Shown: in pieces, positions 11,866-22,607 of the stretch
Layout: every line of letters starts with the position of its first letter
Position numbering within the stretch: position 1 is the stretch's first letter
Origin: Neurospora tetraspora
Lineage: Eukaryota > Ascomycota > Sordariomycetes > Sordariales > Sordariaceae
Reading direction: 5' to 3'
Length of the DNA: 64,000 nucleotides
Assembly: GCF_033439725.1 (NCBI RefSeq)
Contig: NW_026944391.1
Span: 62,001-126,000 of the forward strand
The notes under the pieces: generated by a model
Database searches by the model: none
Seen by the model: only the letters and a program-made list of their open reading frames with translations
What the model was told of the DNA's origin: nothing
Made by a program: the position numbers and the translations under genes

Positions 11866-14800
11866 ATGAGTTCCTCCCTTCAGATCAGTAGTGACCGTTC
11901 TGGCCGCTCTACTGCCTCGCCGGCGCTCACTCCATCAAGCCTGGCAGCATCCTCAACGGCCTCACCTCGTCCTCATTCGAGTGCGTCTCGGGCCTCTTTG
12001 GGACGGCGAAGCGTCACTTCTTCCTCTCGTAGAAGTGTAAACGGCTCCTCTTCAGCCCATGGTGGACGTTCAAGTGCTGCTCTACCGTCTTCCACGCCAT
12101 CGGGAACTTCACGGCCTCGAGCGTCGTCACAGTCTCTTCCTCGACCCGCGTCGTCATCGTCATCCCGTCATAGACAACATCAAACACCGAACACTCGAAC
12201 CCAGGCCTCCAGACGTACTGGCTCCACAGCCTCTGAGAGACGATCGACATTGTCATCGTCATCATTCCGGTCTACGCCGCCCGGGTTGAATTTCAGGTCT
12301 CTTAGACCCGTGGAGCCCCTTCTCCCATCTACCTCTTCATCGCGACGTGAACCTCAAAGCTCTCCAAAACTGCCGACTCTTCCAAGAGCATCGAATAGAG
12401 ATCTTCGCCGATCCTCTTCAGCCACGCCGCTGACCGCGAAATCTTCGACTTCTCGCCGTCCTACCCAGACTGCTACGTTTTCTCGATACGATGAGGCAGA
12501 AGAGGAGAGGTACAGAGAGCAGACTTCCGATGCTCTGAACGAAGTCATTATGGCTGTCGATATGAACAGAGATGGAAAGGTCGGATGCGCATACTACGTC
12601 GTCCTGGACGAGACTCTGATCATCGAAGAAGATGTCTCCATGGGCGGAATCGAAACTGTGGCCACTATGGTACTCCAAGCACAGCCAACGACTATCATGG
12701 TGCCGAACAGAGCTCCTCAAACACTTACCGAGTTCCTCGAACAGGATGCTCAAAGGCTTGACGATGACGATGCCACCGATATTCGAGGGCTCTATATCCT
12801 TCGTCATCTTGCCAGTGCAGAGTTCGACTATGACGCAGGCAAAGAAGCGCTATCGGGGCTTTACAATGATTCCTCGTCCGGAGATGGGATACCGCCAGGG
12901 GAAGAAGACGAAGACGCCGTGCATTGCATTGGCTCTTCGAACCACAGGCGATTAATGCGCTTAGAGAAGACAGTCAATCTCAATAGCCATCTTTCCATTG
13001 GTTGCGCTGGTGCCGTGTTGAGTGACCTTGAGCGTCGCCGCAGCACTGAATATCTCGCCCCTGGTGCCGAGGCACCAATATCTTTCAGAGTCAAGTCAAT
13101 CACCATGAGTTCGCCGTCAGATGTAATGCTCATAAGCGCAGACGCCTTGTTGTCACTACAGATATTGCGAACAGAGCTTCACCCAAACCCGCAGCTCCAG
13201 TGCCTTGGCGGCTCCGAGAACAAAGTCAAGGAAAGCCTCTCGATTGCAGGGCTCCTCCAAGCTCTAGCAGGCACGGTCCAGGGAAAATCAAGACTTCGTC
13301 AAATGCTCTTCCAACCAAGCATTGATGTCGACGTGATCGAGGGGCGACAGAGGAGTATTGCGGTCTTTCTCCGTCCCGAGAATAGTGATATCGTACAGAG
13401 CATGCGGAGGCAGTTGAAAAAAGTCAAGAACATCAAGGCCGCATTACATCATGTCAGAGGTGGTGTTGACCGAATCAGAGGGCAGCTATCCCTTCGGATC
13501 AACGACTGGAGGGCGCTTTTAAGGTTTACAATGCTTGCCACCCAACTAAGGGAGGACATACGTTCCCTTGTGGGAGGCCAAGATTTAAACATCTATGCAA
13601 AGGTGATTCGATATGCCACATACGGGGATAGTTGGATAGTCTGCTGACACACATGGTTTTCTACCAGCTCCAAGAGGATATTGACACTCAGGGTATTCTG
13701 CAGGCCGGCGAGACGATAGTGAACACTATCGACTTCAAATTATCACAAGACACAGGCCGAACAGAAATCCTACCAGGCGCTAGTGAAAGATTAGACGAGC
13801 TCAAGGACGACTATACTCAGGTGTACCAAATTCTTTCCGACGTCAAACGAGATGTTCTGACGCAAGTCCCCGGATGGGCTGTCCAATATGTCCAGGAATG
13901 TACAATAGTGCCCCGACTTGGGTTTCTCATTGCAGTGACCCTGAACCCTGAAACGGGAGAAGGTGCTTTCAACGGAAGGGGCATTGCTGATGACGAGTGG
14001 CGCCAGGTGGTGATGGACGAACAGCGGGCTTACTACAAGAACAGGACGATGGTTGAACTGGACGACATGTACGGTGATTTAACTGAGGAGATTGCCGGTG
14101 AGTTTCCATGACATCTATATATCAACTCCAAGATTCACATCTGACAGTAATCCAGATGAGGAAATCGAGGTGATAGTGGAGCTCGCGGCGGCTGTTTCAG
14201 AGCATGAAAATGCACTGATTCGCGCCTTGGAACTACTGGGGGAGCTCGACAGTCTGCTTGCGTTGGCTTTGGCTGCAGAGAAGTACAATTGGGCTCCACC
14301 AAAGATGACATCCGAGAATATCATTGACATTGAGGGCGGACGTCACCCACTTCAGGAGCTTCTCGTACCATCCTTTATACCCAATGACTGCTTACTCAGG
14401 GGTGGTTGCGGATCGGAAGATGGCGATGAGATTGACCTCATAGGCGTCGAAGACGAACCCAAAGAGCCATCGGCCTTAGTCTTGACGGGTCCAAACAACT
14501 CCGGAAAGAGCATCTACATGAAACAGGTTGCCCTAATCGTCTATCTGGCACACATTGGAAGCTACGTGCCCGTCACGCGTGCCACGATCGGAGTAACTGA
14601 TCGAATTCTCACACGGGTTGCCACCCGAGAAACCGCCATGGACGACGAAAGCGCTTTCATGACCGATCTCAAACAAGCGGCCTTCTCCATCAACTTTGCG
14701 ACCCGACGAAGCCTCATTCTCGCGGACGAGTTTGGAAAAGGCACCACCATGGAAGCCGGCGCCGCAGTCTTCACAGCCTATCTGTACCACTTCTTGGAGT

Positions 14801-15291
14801 TGGATGCGGATCGGCCCAGGATGCTCGTTAGCACCCACTTTCACGATGTGTTCAACAAAGGATTCCTAAGACCTGAAGAGGGTGTTGCGTATGCTCATAT
14901 GGAAGTTCGACTGGACCCGGAGGCGGAAGAGAGTGAAGAGAAAATCACATATTTGTACCGTCTCGTTCACGGACGGGCTGAACACAGCCTGGGACTTATG
15001 TGTGCGGCGATCAATAATATCGAGGATGATGTGTTGAAGAGAGCGGGAGAGATTCTGGGCATGCTGGAAAGAGACGAAGATATTGAGGAGGTGTTTGCGA
15101 AATCCACTGATGAGGATATTGAGGCATTGAAGGCTTCGGAGCTTGTTGCCAGGCGGTTTCTTGCTGCGCATATACCACAAGGTGGGAGGGATACCTTGAG
15201 CGGAGTTGGCTCGATTCGGGATATGTTGAGGGAGATATTGTCACCTAAGGAGGATGGAGGAGAAGTAGGTGAGGTTGAATCTGAAGAGTGA
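11866..15291 (+). CDS. msh-5: Meiotic MutS homologue MSH5
   Basis: Three exons, 11866-13602, 13668-14097 and 14156-15291, encode 1100 residues. The first ~190 residues are a Ser/Thr/Arg-rich, probably disordered extension absent from the core family. MutS connector, lever and clamp regions follow. The ATPase has a Walker A TGPNNSGKS at about residues 833-841, a DESAFMTDLKQ segment, and a Walker B ending in ADEFGKGTT at about 912. The DEFGKGT form, in place of DELGRGT, points to MSH5 over MSH2, MSH3, MSH4 or MSH6. MSH5 pairs with MSH4 as a clamp on recombination intermediates and promotes meiotic crossovers. It lacks the mismatch-reading Phe domain of MSH6, and none is evident here. Intron 1 has a weak GTGATT donor with TGCTGAC branch and CTACCAG acceptor; intron 2 has GTGAGT. 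Confidence 0.9.
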
Positions 15292-16007
15292 ATATTGAGG
15301 TGGATGTCAACTTGTAATCATAGTGTCTTGTTTGCTTGGAGATGATGTCGTAAATTTGTGTGGATGTTCTAAATCACAGGGCAACAAGATTGCGTCACAC
15401 AGGTGCACACAACTCTCGTAGTTCAGCTCACGTCTCTTTCCTATGTACACCAGATGTGATATTGTGACATTACTCTGATTAAATAACTCGGACTGAGTTG
15501 TCCATCATCTATGTGACTCTCGAAGCTAGAGCCTTTGTGCGTGAGGCATAATAAACAAGTCACTTAGATGAGTATTGAAATGGAGAGCAATGTTAGGCAA
15601 CTGGTTCAAAAACAGGTCATGATCTGAGTTCTTGGAGTACTAGATTTACATTTGTTTAAAGGTATCCAGATTCTACCACCGTTTATCGTTTGATGTATAA
15701 TTATGAAGATACAAAACACCCTCTCTCACCAGTACTTGATCTCACCCGGGTATCATAAATGCCACAATGCCACGCCAATCACCTCTCTGTTCTCTGCTCT
15801 CCAACATAAACCATTACGATTCCCCTAACAAAACCATAAAAGCCCGCTTCCTGGTTTTTGTTATCTCGTAACTCATAACTCATATCTCATTCTTGCCTCC
15901 TCGCCCAACAACGGAGATCATCCCCCCTCCCCCTCTTCACACACCTCTTTTTCTCCTGTATATACATCCTCTCCCAAGTCGACCCGACCCACTCAATATC
16001 ACTCCAG
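15292..16007. other. Convergent intergenic region between MSH5 and the CFEM gene
   Basis: MSH5 (plus) and the CFEM gene (minus) end toward each other here. The stretch is AT-richer than the genes, as expected for 3' tails, and holds no supported coding frame. Confidence 0.55.
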
Positions 16008-16850
16008 CTATGCAAACAAAATCCCCGCAACAGCCGAACACACAAGTGTCGATACCCAATGCAAGAAGGGAAGTGAAACCATGACGCCCATGACGGCAGA
16101 ACTGGGGATCGGCCCAACAAACGGCCCATACGGACTCGAATCCGGACGTGGTTTTGGTGCGGGAGCAGACGTAGCTGCTTCGTTGGCTGGTTTGGTTGAG
16201 GAGGTCTGGGGTTGGAGCGTGGTAGCGCTGGTGGTGCTACTACTGCTTTCTGGGGCGGAGGTGGTGGCGTCTGATGGGGAAGAAGTGCTTGTTGATGATG
16301 AAGAAGTCGTTGGTTTCGTTGTTGTTGTGGTCGTCACCGCTGTTGGCGGAGACACATGCGTGGTAGTAATTGCCGTCACTGGCGGCGGCGGCGGCTGTAT
16401 CGTAACCAGTGTCGTAGGCAAGGAAGGCTGGTGAACCGTGGTGGTCGCAATTGTTGGCGATGGGGGAAGGTTCTTCACCAGCCTGCTAGCCCACGCCTCA
16501 GCCATCTCCAGCTTCTCCTCGGGTATCGGTTGGCGAACGGATTTGCAACCAGCTTCCATGATGTCGATCAGAGTGTCGTCGGCACGGCGGAGCTCGGCTT
16601 CGCAGTAGTAGGACATGCAGGTCAAGGCTAGCTCGAGGAAGATACCCTTGCCTGAGAACTGGCACAAGCACCGCGGGTCGTCGGTGTTACAGCCGGAAAC
16701 ATTGACGCAGCTCTCGACGCAGGACGGGAAGGGAAATGTTGCCGGCGATGGTGAGGATGAGGACGATGTGGGAGATGCCCGGCTAGGTGTGTAAAAGAGT
16801 GATGAGCTGGCGCATATGAGCGCAAAACGAATGACTCTGTTTGATATCAT
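16008..16850 (-). CDS. CFEM-domain GPI-anchored surface protein
   Basis: Single exon. I place the start at 16850 because MISNRVIRFALICASSSLF opens a normal signal peptide; an in-frame ATG 36 codons upstream would bury it. The protein is 280 residues. The CFEM domain follows the signal: eight cysteines in the order C-x3-C-x5-C-x6-C-x-C-x14-C-x4-C and a last C about 20 residues on. An Asp-Asp pair sits before the CLC element, where heme-binding CFEM proteins carry their axial Asp. A long Thr/Ser/Pro-rich stalk follows. The C terminus is hydrophobic (FLHWVSTLVCSAVAGILFA), as expected for a GPI signal. Family members sit in the wall or plasma membrane and take part in heme or iron uptake or adhesion. 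The role here is inferred from the domain only. Confidence 0.85.
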   Translation of the reverse strand: MISNRVIRFALICASSSLFYTPSRASPTSSSSSPSPATFPFPSCVESCVNVSGCNTDDPRCLCQFSGKGIFLELALTCMSYYCEAELRRADDTLIDIMEAGCKSVRQPIPEEKLEMAEAWASRLVKNLPPSPTIATTTVHQPSLPTTLVTIQPPPPPVTAITTTHVSPPTAVTTTTTTKPTTSSSSTSTSSPSDATTSAPESSSSTTSATTLQPQTSSTKPANEAATSAPAPKPRPDSSPYGPFVGPIPSSAVMGVMVSLPFLHWVSTLVCSAVAGILFA

Positions 16851-17837
16851 GGTGTTGTTTGATTCGGCTTCACGGACGAAGGAGTGTGCTGGATGTGGTC
16901 GTGAGTGAGCTCCTTTCGTGAGAAGGATCGAGGTCAAGTTGTAACTCTTAAAGAACATGCATGGTGCCTGGAGGGCGTTAGACGATGAGGTTGGTGATGA
17001 CGATGAAGACGCAAGCGGAAGAGACAGATATCAAGAGGAGGTTAGGAGAAGCAACCGCCAGGTGGTTGGAATCGGTTGGAATTCCCAGTGACATTCCAAT
17101 GCCGCTGGCACTTCTTCACGATGACTGGCCGCCCGCTGGCATGGAAGACGGAAGCTTTGTCTCACTTTGTCAAGATCGCGTGCGGGGGCGCGTTGCCCAA
17201 GAAGATGGTGCTGGTGATGGCGCCCCCATTCTGAAACATGAAAGAGCAGGGCTATGTTGCCGTTTCGAGAAAGGGCAGCCAATCATTCAAATTTTCCAAT
17301 GCAACGTCGTCAAGGTCGGGTAAGGACTTGAAGCCTGAGCGCGCTCATCTGAGTGATACGTATTGGAGTCATATTGTGGTGTACGGGGGCGTCCTATGCA
17401 CTTTGCAAAGGTAGGTGAATCGCTCAGCATACTTGTCCAAATAGGGAATGAAATGAGGGTATTCAGAAGTATTGGATGGTGACTGAGAGAATCTTTCAAG
17501 TTTGTATTGGCCTGTACTGTGTATGTTGTGTAAGTAACCGTATTGAAGTCTGTCAGCGGATGACATGCCCCAGATCGCCTGTGGAGTGTGGGGAAACTCC
17601 CTTTTGGTCTAGGCCTCTCATCCGGACACTGTGTGCCGCGCTAGCCACAGTGCAGTGAATTGCACTATCCCTGACGGTATCGTGGGGCTTTTTTCTTATC
17701 GTGAGGTGCGATAAGCCCAAAATTTCCCAGTTTCCAAACACCACTGATCCCGTCACCTCGCTAGGACCGCAAGCTGCTAGTAAACAACGAACCGCCAACC
17801 TCACCTTACCTCGAACCGGCCAGATTCATCCGACAAC
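16851..17837. other. Divergent intergenic region between CFEM gene and ACL4
   Basis: About 1 kb between two divergently transcribed genes, so it should contain both promoters. An open frame at 16985-17323 (plus) has no recognisable domain. No convincing core promoter element stands out. Confidence 0.45.
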
Positions 17838-19001
17838 ATGGCGCCCACCAAGCCAAAAAACAAGTCCCAGAAGGACAAGGCGAAGGCGCGAGCCAGAACT
17901 GGCGCCGCTCAACCCTCGAATGTGAACGCGAGAGAACTGCTCAACAATGCGAGTGCGATGCTCGAGGTCGGCGACATTGAAAATGCGGCAAAGACAGCCA
18001 AGACCGCCTACAAGGCTATTGGCGAGGACGGAAAGCTGGCTGGCGCCGCCCTCTCCCTCTTGGGCCATATTTACGTCGAACTCGGCGAGATCGAAGCTGC
18101 TCGCGAGTTCTTCCTTGCCGCAGTCAAAACAGACGAGGATGGCACGCTCCCCGAGGATGTTGCCGGAGGCCCCGAGAAGTTCCTATGGCTTGCGCAGCTC
18201 AGCGAAGAAGGCGGACAAGACAGCGTTTCCTGGTACGACCGCGGTGCCTCTGCTTTGCGCCTCCAGATCCAGACTCTAAGCGACGAGCTTGAGAAGAGGC
18301 CCCACGGGAAGGAACAACAAGAGGCTCTTATTACCGAGAAGAAGAGACGGCTTGCGGCAATCCTCTGCGCCGTGGCAGAGGTTTACATGACCGATTTGAG
18401 CTGGGAGGAGGACGCCGAGCAGCGATGCGAAGCTCTCATCACCGAGGCCATCATGCTAGCACCCGAGCTGGCCGACACCTGGCAAACCGTTGCCAATGTT
18501 CGCATTTCTCAAACAAGAGTGGACGAGGCTAAGGAGGCTTTGAGGAGGAGTATGGCACTGTGGGAACATCTTGAGCCCGAGGACCCCAACGTGCCACAGT
18601 TCCCTACTCGGGTGAGCTTGGTCCGACTACTGATTGAGGTTGGAATGGAGGAGAAAGCGATAGACGTCGCAGAGCGCTTGATCATTGAAGATGACCAAGC
18701 CGTGGAAGTCTGGTATCTGAGTGGTTACGGCCGATATCTCCTGGGCGAGAAGATCAAGAATGGAGAACTGCAAGCTCCCGAAGGCGAGACATGGCAAGAT
18801 GTCTGGCGCTTGTCGCGCAAGTACCTTGCCCAGTGCCTCCGGACATACGCGGCCATTGAGTACGAAGATGAGAGGCTCGGAGCACACGCACAAGAATTGC
18901 TGGACTCCATCAGGGGTGAGCTTGGTGTTGTTGGTGCTGAGGAAGATGAGGTTTGGGAAGATACAGATGTTGAGGAGGATGAAGATGAGGAGATGAACTA
19001 A
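17838..19001 (+). CDS. acl4: ACL4, dedicated chaperone of ribosomal protein uL4 (Rpl4)
   Basis: Single exon, 387 residues. A basic N terminus (MAPTKPKNKSQKDKAKARAR) precedes a run of TPR-like helical pairs, for example AALSLLGHIYVELGEIEAAREFF and the ADTWQTVANVRISQTRVDEAKEAL segment. The C terminus is strongly acidic (EEDEVWEDTDVEEDEDEEMN). This layout, basic start, eight or so TPRs and acidic tail, is that of Acl4, which binds newly made Rpl4 and escorts it into the nucleus for 60S assembly. Length matches the yeast protein. The next gene (GIR2) converges on it with a gap of about 250 bp, and PUF6 lies just beyond, so three ribosome-linked genes are clustered. Confidence 0.85.
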   Translation: MAPTKPKNKSQKDKAKARARTGAAQPSNVNARELLNNASAMLEVGDIENAAKTAKTAYKAIGEDGKLAGAALSLLGHIYVELGEIEAAREFFLAAVKTDEDGTLPEDVAGGPEKFLWLAQLSEEGGQDSVSWYDRGASALRLQIQTLSDELEKRPHGKEQQEALITEKKRRLAAILCAVAEVYMTDLSWEEDAEQRCEALITEAIMLAPELADTWQTVANVRISQTRVDEAKEALRRSMALWEHLEPEDPNVPQFPTRVSLVRLLIEVGMEEKAIDVAERLIIEDDQAVEVWYLSGYGRYLLGEKIKNGELQAPEGETWQDVWRLSRKYLAQCLRTYAAIEYEDERLGAHAQELLDSIRGELGVVGAEEDEVWEDTDVEEDEDEEMN

Positions 19002-19254
19002 AGGGGCCGAACTGGCTTCGTCTCGTTCATCTTCTAACTATACCGCGTTCAGTTGAGGCGTGTTTTTCAAGCAAACTGTTTATGGCATATCCTGGAGTCT
19101 GGTTAAGAGGGAAAAAAAAAGTAATGTTCGGGATTGGTTTTCACACGGGTTAGGTAACACGTATACTTGAAGCGGAATAGAGCGTAGACCCCTAACAAAG
19201 AATTAGATAATTTGGGCGAACATGATGGAGGGCTTTACTATTTGTCTAAGTGTC

Positions 19255-20009
19255 CTAAACCGTGAGTTTCTGGACCTCTTCCACGGGGACGTCTTCATCG
19301 CCTTCCAGGTCCTCATCACCCTTCCCAGCCAAGCCCCTCTCCCAGAGTTGTTTACCCGTGAGCTTGACAGGCTCCTTTATCCTTGCCTTCTTCATCTCGG
19401 CCGCCTTTTCCTCCTCCTCCTTGATCCTCTGATCTTCCAGTTCCTGCAAAAAGCTGTCCCTCCACTTCAAAAAGGTTTCGCGATTGACGGGAGTGCCCTG
19501 GAACTTCTTGTTCTCTTCGCGCTCCGCGGCAAGGGCGGCCTCCTCTTGCGCCTTGATGGCAGCGTCCCTCCGCTCTACTGCCAGTTGCTCCGCAGCATCC
19601 TTCAACGTCGACACAACAGTAAAGATCATAGCCATCCCCAAGTTCTCCTCAATTGTCTCTTGGATGCCTTCGAGCAGCTGGAACCTATCTTCGGCAATGT
19701 TTATGTACTGATGGGGCGGTGCATTCGGGGCGGGCGCAAGCTCGAGGGAAGGTGGCTTGTCGGGATAGTCTTCGGGGTACCGTACGGTAAGGACCATGCT
19801 TGGCGCTTCTTCGGCATCGTCATCGGGAATGTCCAGTGTGATAGAAATCCTGTACTCGGTATCGGAGATATCTAAACAAGTCGAGCTCGGGTTAGGACAG
19901 GCCCATGCCTGAACGGCAACCGAAGTGGGCGAACAATCGAACCTTGGATCTCATCTGGGAAGATGGAGTCGAGGACTTCCCTCTCTTCGATTTGCTCTTC
20001 GCGACCCAT
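19255..20009 (-). CDS. gir2: RWD-domain protein GIR2 (RWDD1/DFRP2 type)
   Basis: Two exons on the minus strand, 19943-20009 and 19255-19871, encode 227 residues. The 71-bp intron has a GTTCGA donor and a TTTAG acceptor. The N terminus MGREEQIEEREVLDSIFPDE opens a classical RWD domain, followed by EYRISITL and by YPEDYPDKPPSLEL, the conserved YPxxYPxxxP turn. A long charged helix (ERRDAAIKAQEEAALAAERE) and a TGKQLWERGLAG motif complete the family pattern. Gir2/RWDD1 binds the GTPase Rbg2/DRG2 and the Gcn2 activator Gcn1, acting on translating ribosomes under starvation. The gene is divergent from PUF6 with 495 bp between start codons. The second half contains many Lys/Glu residues, as is usual for the family. 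Confidence 0.87.
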
Positions 20010-20504
20010 GATGTTCAATTCGGTACAAAACTTGAGTGTATGGACTGCGACAGACTTCCAGACAGATGCTGGCAATGTTGACTTTCAAGGCGTTTAGCGA
20101 AGAGGAGGGGCACAGTGACTGCAGCGTGCAGGCCAAACTCCAAAATGCGAGCGCGGCTCAATCCATGGTGGGTCCCGCCTGGGTTCCTTGTTATCAATGG
20201 ACAGTTCCAGACAGTGTCAATCCAGCCGCCCCACTACAAGACCCCAGTAGAGCTCCTCACCGCCCGGCAGATGCCAGGATGCGGATCCAGAAATTTTCAG
20301 CGGAAACATGCTGCAGAATTTCCAATTCAGAGGCTTCAGATACAGGGTACTCCAAAGTTTTGGATTCTGAATACCTGCACTTCATTCATTCCTGCTCGAC
20401 CACTACCTCTGAACCAGCGCCCACCCGGAATCCAAATCAACACGACCTCCAATTCGAGATCAACTATCCATACCCCGGAGCAACACAGACATAACACAGC
20501 AGTA
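20010..20504. promoter_or_regulatory. Shared divergent promoter region of GIR2 and PUF6
   Basis: The start codons of GIR2 (minus) and PUF6 (plus) are 495 bp apart with no supported gene between them, so one compact region must drive both. Frames on each strand read through it but have no domain. No TATA box or named factor site is clear. Confidence 0.5.
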
Positions 20505-22607
20505 ATGGCGACCAAGTCGTCTTCAGCAGCCGCTGCCGGCGGAAAGAGAAAGGCGTTCGGCAAGCACAACGAGGATGGCCGTACGAAGGCAGCAAAGACC
20601 ATCTCTGGCAAGAAACACATCAAGGCCGAAGCCGAAGACAACGAGTCCTCCGATGAAAGCTCAGACGTCGAGTTCCACACAGAAGAGAACACAACATCCA
20701 CGCCTAATGAGTCCGGCAATGGCTCCAACCAGGCCAAGTCTGGTACGTCGCCTCTCTTTACCATATCCGCTCCATGATGACCGAACCTCGATCTGTTCTT
20801 TGACTAACACAACGCAGGCACAAGCTCTAGGGAGGCGCACGCCAAGCAAAAACAAGTCGCCCAAGAACGCAAGAACGCGAAGCCGCTGGCCGATGAGGTG
20901 CACCGTACCAAGAAGCTGTGGGAGAAGCTCCGTCGCAAGTCGCATGTGCCCAAGGAGGAGCGCCAACAGCTCGTCGAGGAGTTGTTTACCATCATAACTG
21001 GCCGCGTCAAGGACTTTGTCTTGAAGCACGATGCTGTCCGTGCCGTCCAGACCGCCGTCAAGTACGCCACCCCGGCTCAGCGCAGGCAGATCGCGAAGGA
21101 GCTCCAAGGAACCTATGCCCAGCTCGCCGAGAGCAGGTATGCCAAGTTCCTGATCGGCAAGCTTTTGGTGCAGAACGACAAGGAGATCCGCGACCTTATC
21201 CTCCCCGAGTTTTACGGCAAAGTTCGCAAGCTCATCAACCATGCTGAGGGTTCGTGGATTCTGGACGATGTCTACCGCGGTGTTGCGACCAAGGAGCAAA
21301 AGGCCAACCTCCTTCGCGAGTGGTACGGTCCCGAATTTGCTCTGTTCAGGCAACCCAAGGGCACCGAGGTCACCGGCGATCTTTCCAAGATTTTGGCCGA
21401 CGAGCCCAGCAAGAGGACAACGGCGATGAAGTACCTTTTCGACATGGCCAATGGTCTCATTCAGAAGAAGATGACTGGTTTCACCATGCTCCACGACGCC
21501 CTGCTGCAGTACTTCCTCAACCTTAACCCCGAGAGTGACGAGTTCAAGGAGTTCTTCGAGACTATCAAGGAGGACGAGACTGGCGACTTGCTCAAGAACA
21601 TGGCATTCACCAAGTCGGGCGCTCGTCTTGTGTGCTTGCTCCTTGCGCACGGAACCGCCAAGGACCGTAAGCAGTTGCTCAAGGCCTACAAGGACACCTA
21701 CCAGCTCATGAGTGGTGACAATCACGCGCATGCCATCATCCTCGCGGCCTACGATCTTCTCGACGACACTGTTCTCACATCCAAGACGATCTTCTCCGAG
21801 ATTCTTGGCAAGGATGCCGAGCACATTGCTTTCCTCGCCAATGACCTCAACGCGCGCACGACGGCACTATATCTCTTTGAGGGAATGTCGAAAGCATTGT
21901 TCCCCGCCAGCCACGCCACCGACCTGGAGATTCTGAAGGAAATTCACGAGATCCGCACCAAGACCAGTAAGAAGGACCCTGAGGTTAGGCGTAAGGAGTT
22001 GGTGACGGCCATGTCGCCTCAGTTGCTTGCGGCCATCGCAAGCTCCCCCGCTGATCTGGTGGCCACCTCCTTCGGCTGCCAGTTTGTTACTGATGTTTTG
22101 CTCTCGGCAACGGGCGATAAGAAGGCCGCGTTGGAGGCTATTGCCTCTACCGCTGGTGGCGATCCCAACGCCGAGGCGCCCGAGGATGCCTACCAAGCCC
22201 TCCCCCCTCACATCTCGACTACTATTCATGGTGGCCGCATGTTCAAGACTCTGATTTCCGGCGGCCGGTTCGACAAGGCCACGGGCAGCATCCAGAAGGT
22301 CGACCCCCCGCTCAACTTTGCCGATCTTTTCTATCCCGTCATCAAGGACTACGTTGTGCAATGGGCCACCGGCCCTAGCTCTTTCACAGCGCTGGGTCTG
22401 CTCGAGGCTTCCGACTTCTCCTCGAAGAAGGAGCTTCTCAAGACCCTCAAGTCTAACAAGAAGGCTCTCACCAAGGCCGCCACTGAAGCACCAGCGCCGA
22501 AGAAGGAAGAGACGGAGGAGAAGCCAAAGGCCAAGAAGGGCAAGAATGCCTCTGCCCCCAAGGGCAACCAGGGTTCGAAGCTCCTTTTGGAGAAGCTTGA
22601 GGCTTAG
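20505..22607 (+). CDS. puf6: Pumilio-family ribosome assembly factor PUF6
   Basis: Two exons, 20505-20742 and 20818-22607, encode 675 residues. The 75-bp intron (GTACGT...CGCAG, with a TGACTAAC branch site) splits a Gly codon. The N terminus is low-complexity and Lys/Glu/Ser-rich with an FGKHNEDG segment. PUF-type helical repeats start at about residue 130 and include SRYAKFLIGKLL, TKSGARLVCLLLAHG and the conserved HDAVRAVQTAVKYA. The last third corresponds to the CPL region found in Puf6/PUM3, and the end is Lys-rich (EEKPKAKKGKNASAPKGNQG). Puf6/PUM3 binds structured nucleic acid non-specifically, acts in 60S maturation in the nucleolus, and in yeast also represses ASH1 mRNA. The minus-strand 387-codon frame inside it is a shadow. 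Confidence 0.9.

Noticed and set aside
16985-17323. 112-codon plus-strand frame between CFEM gene and ACL4
   Set aside because: No domain, and an overlapping minus-strand frame is equally good.
20661-21824. 387-codon open frame on the minus strand
   Set aside because: It lies antisense inside PUF6 and mirrors its codon bias; no domain and no introns of its own.
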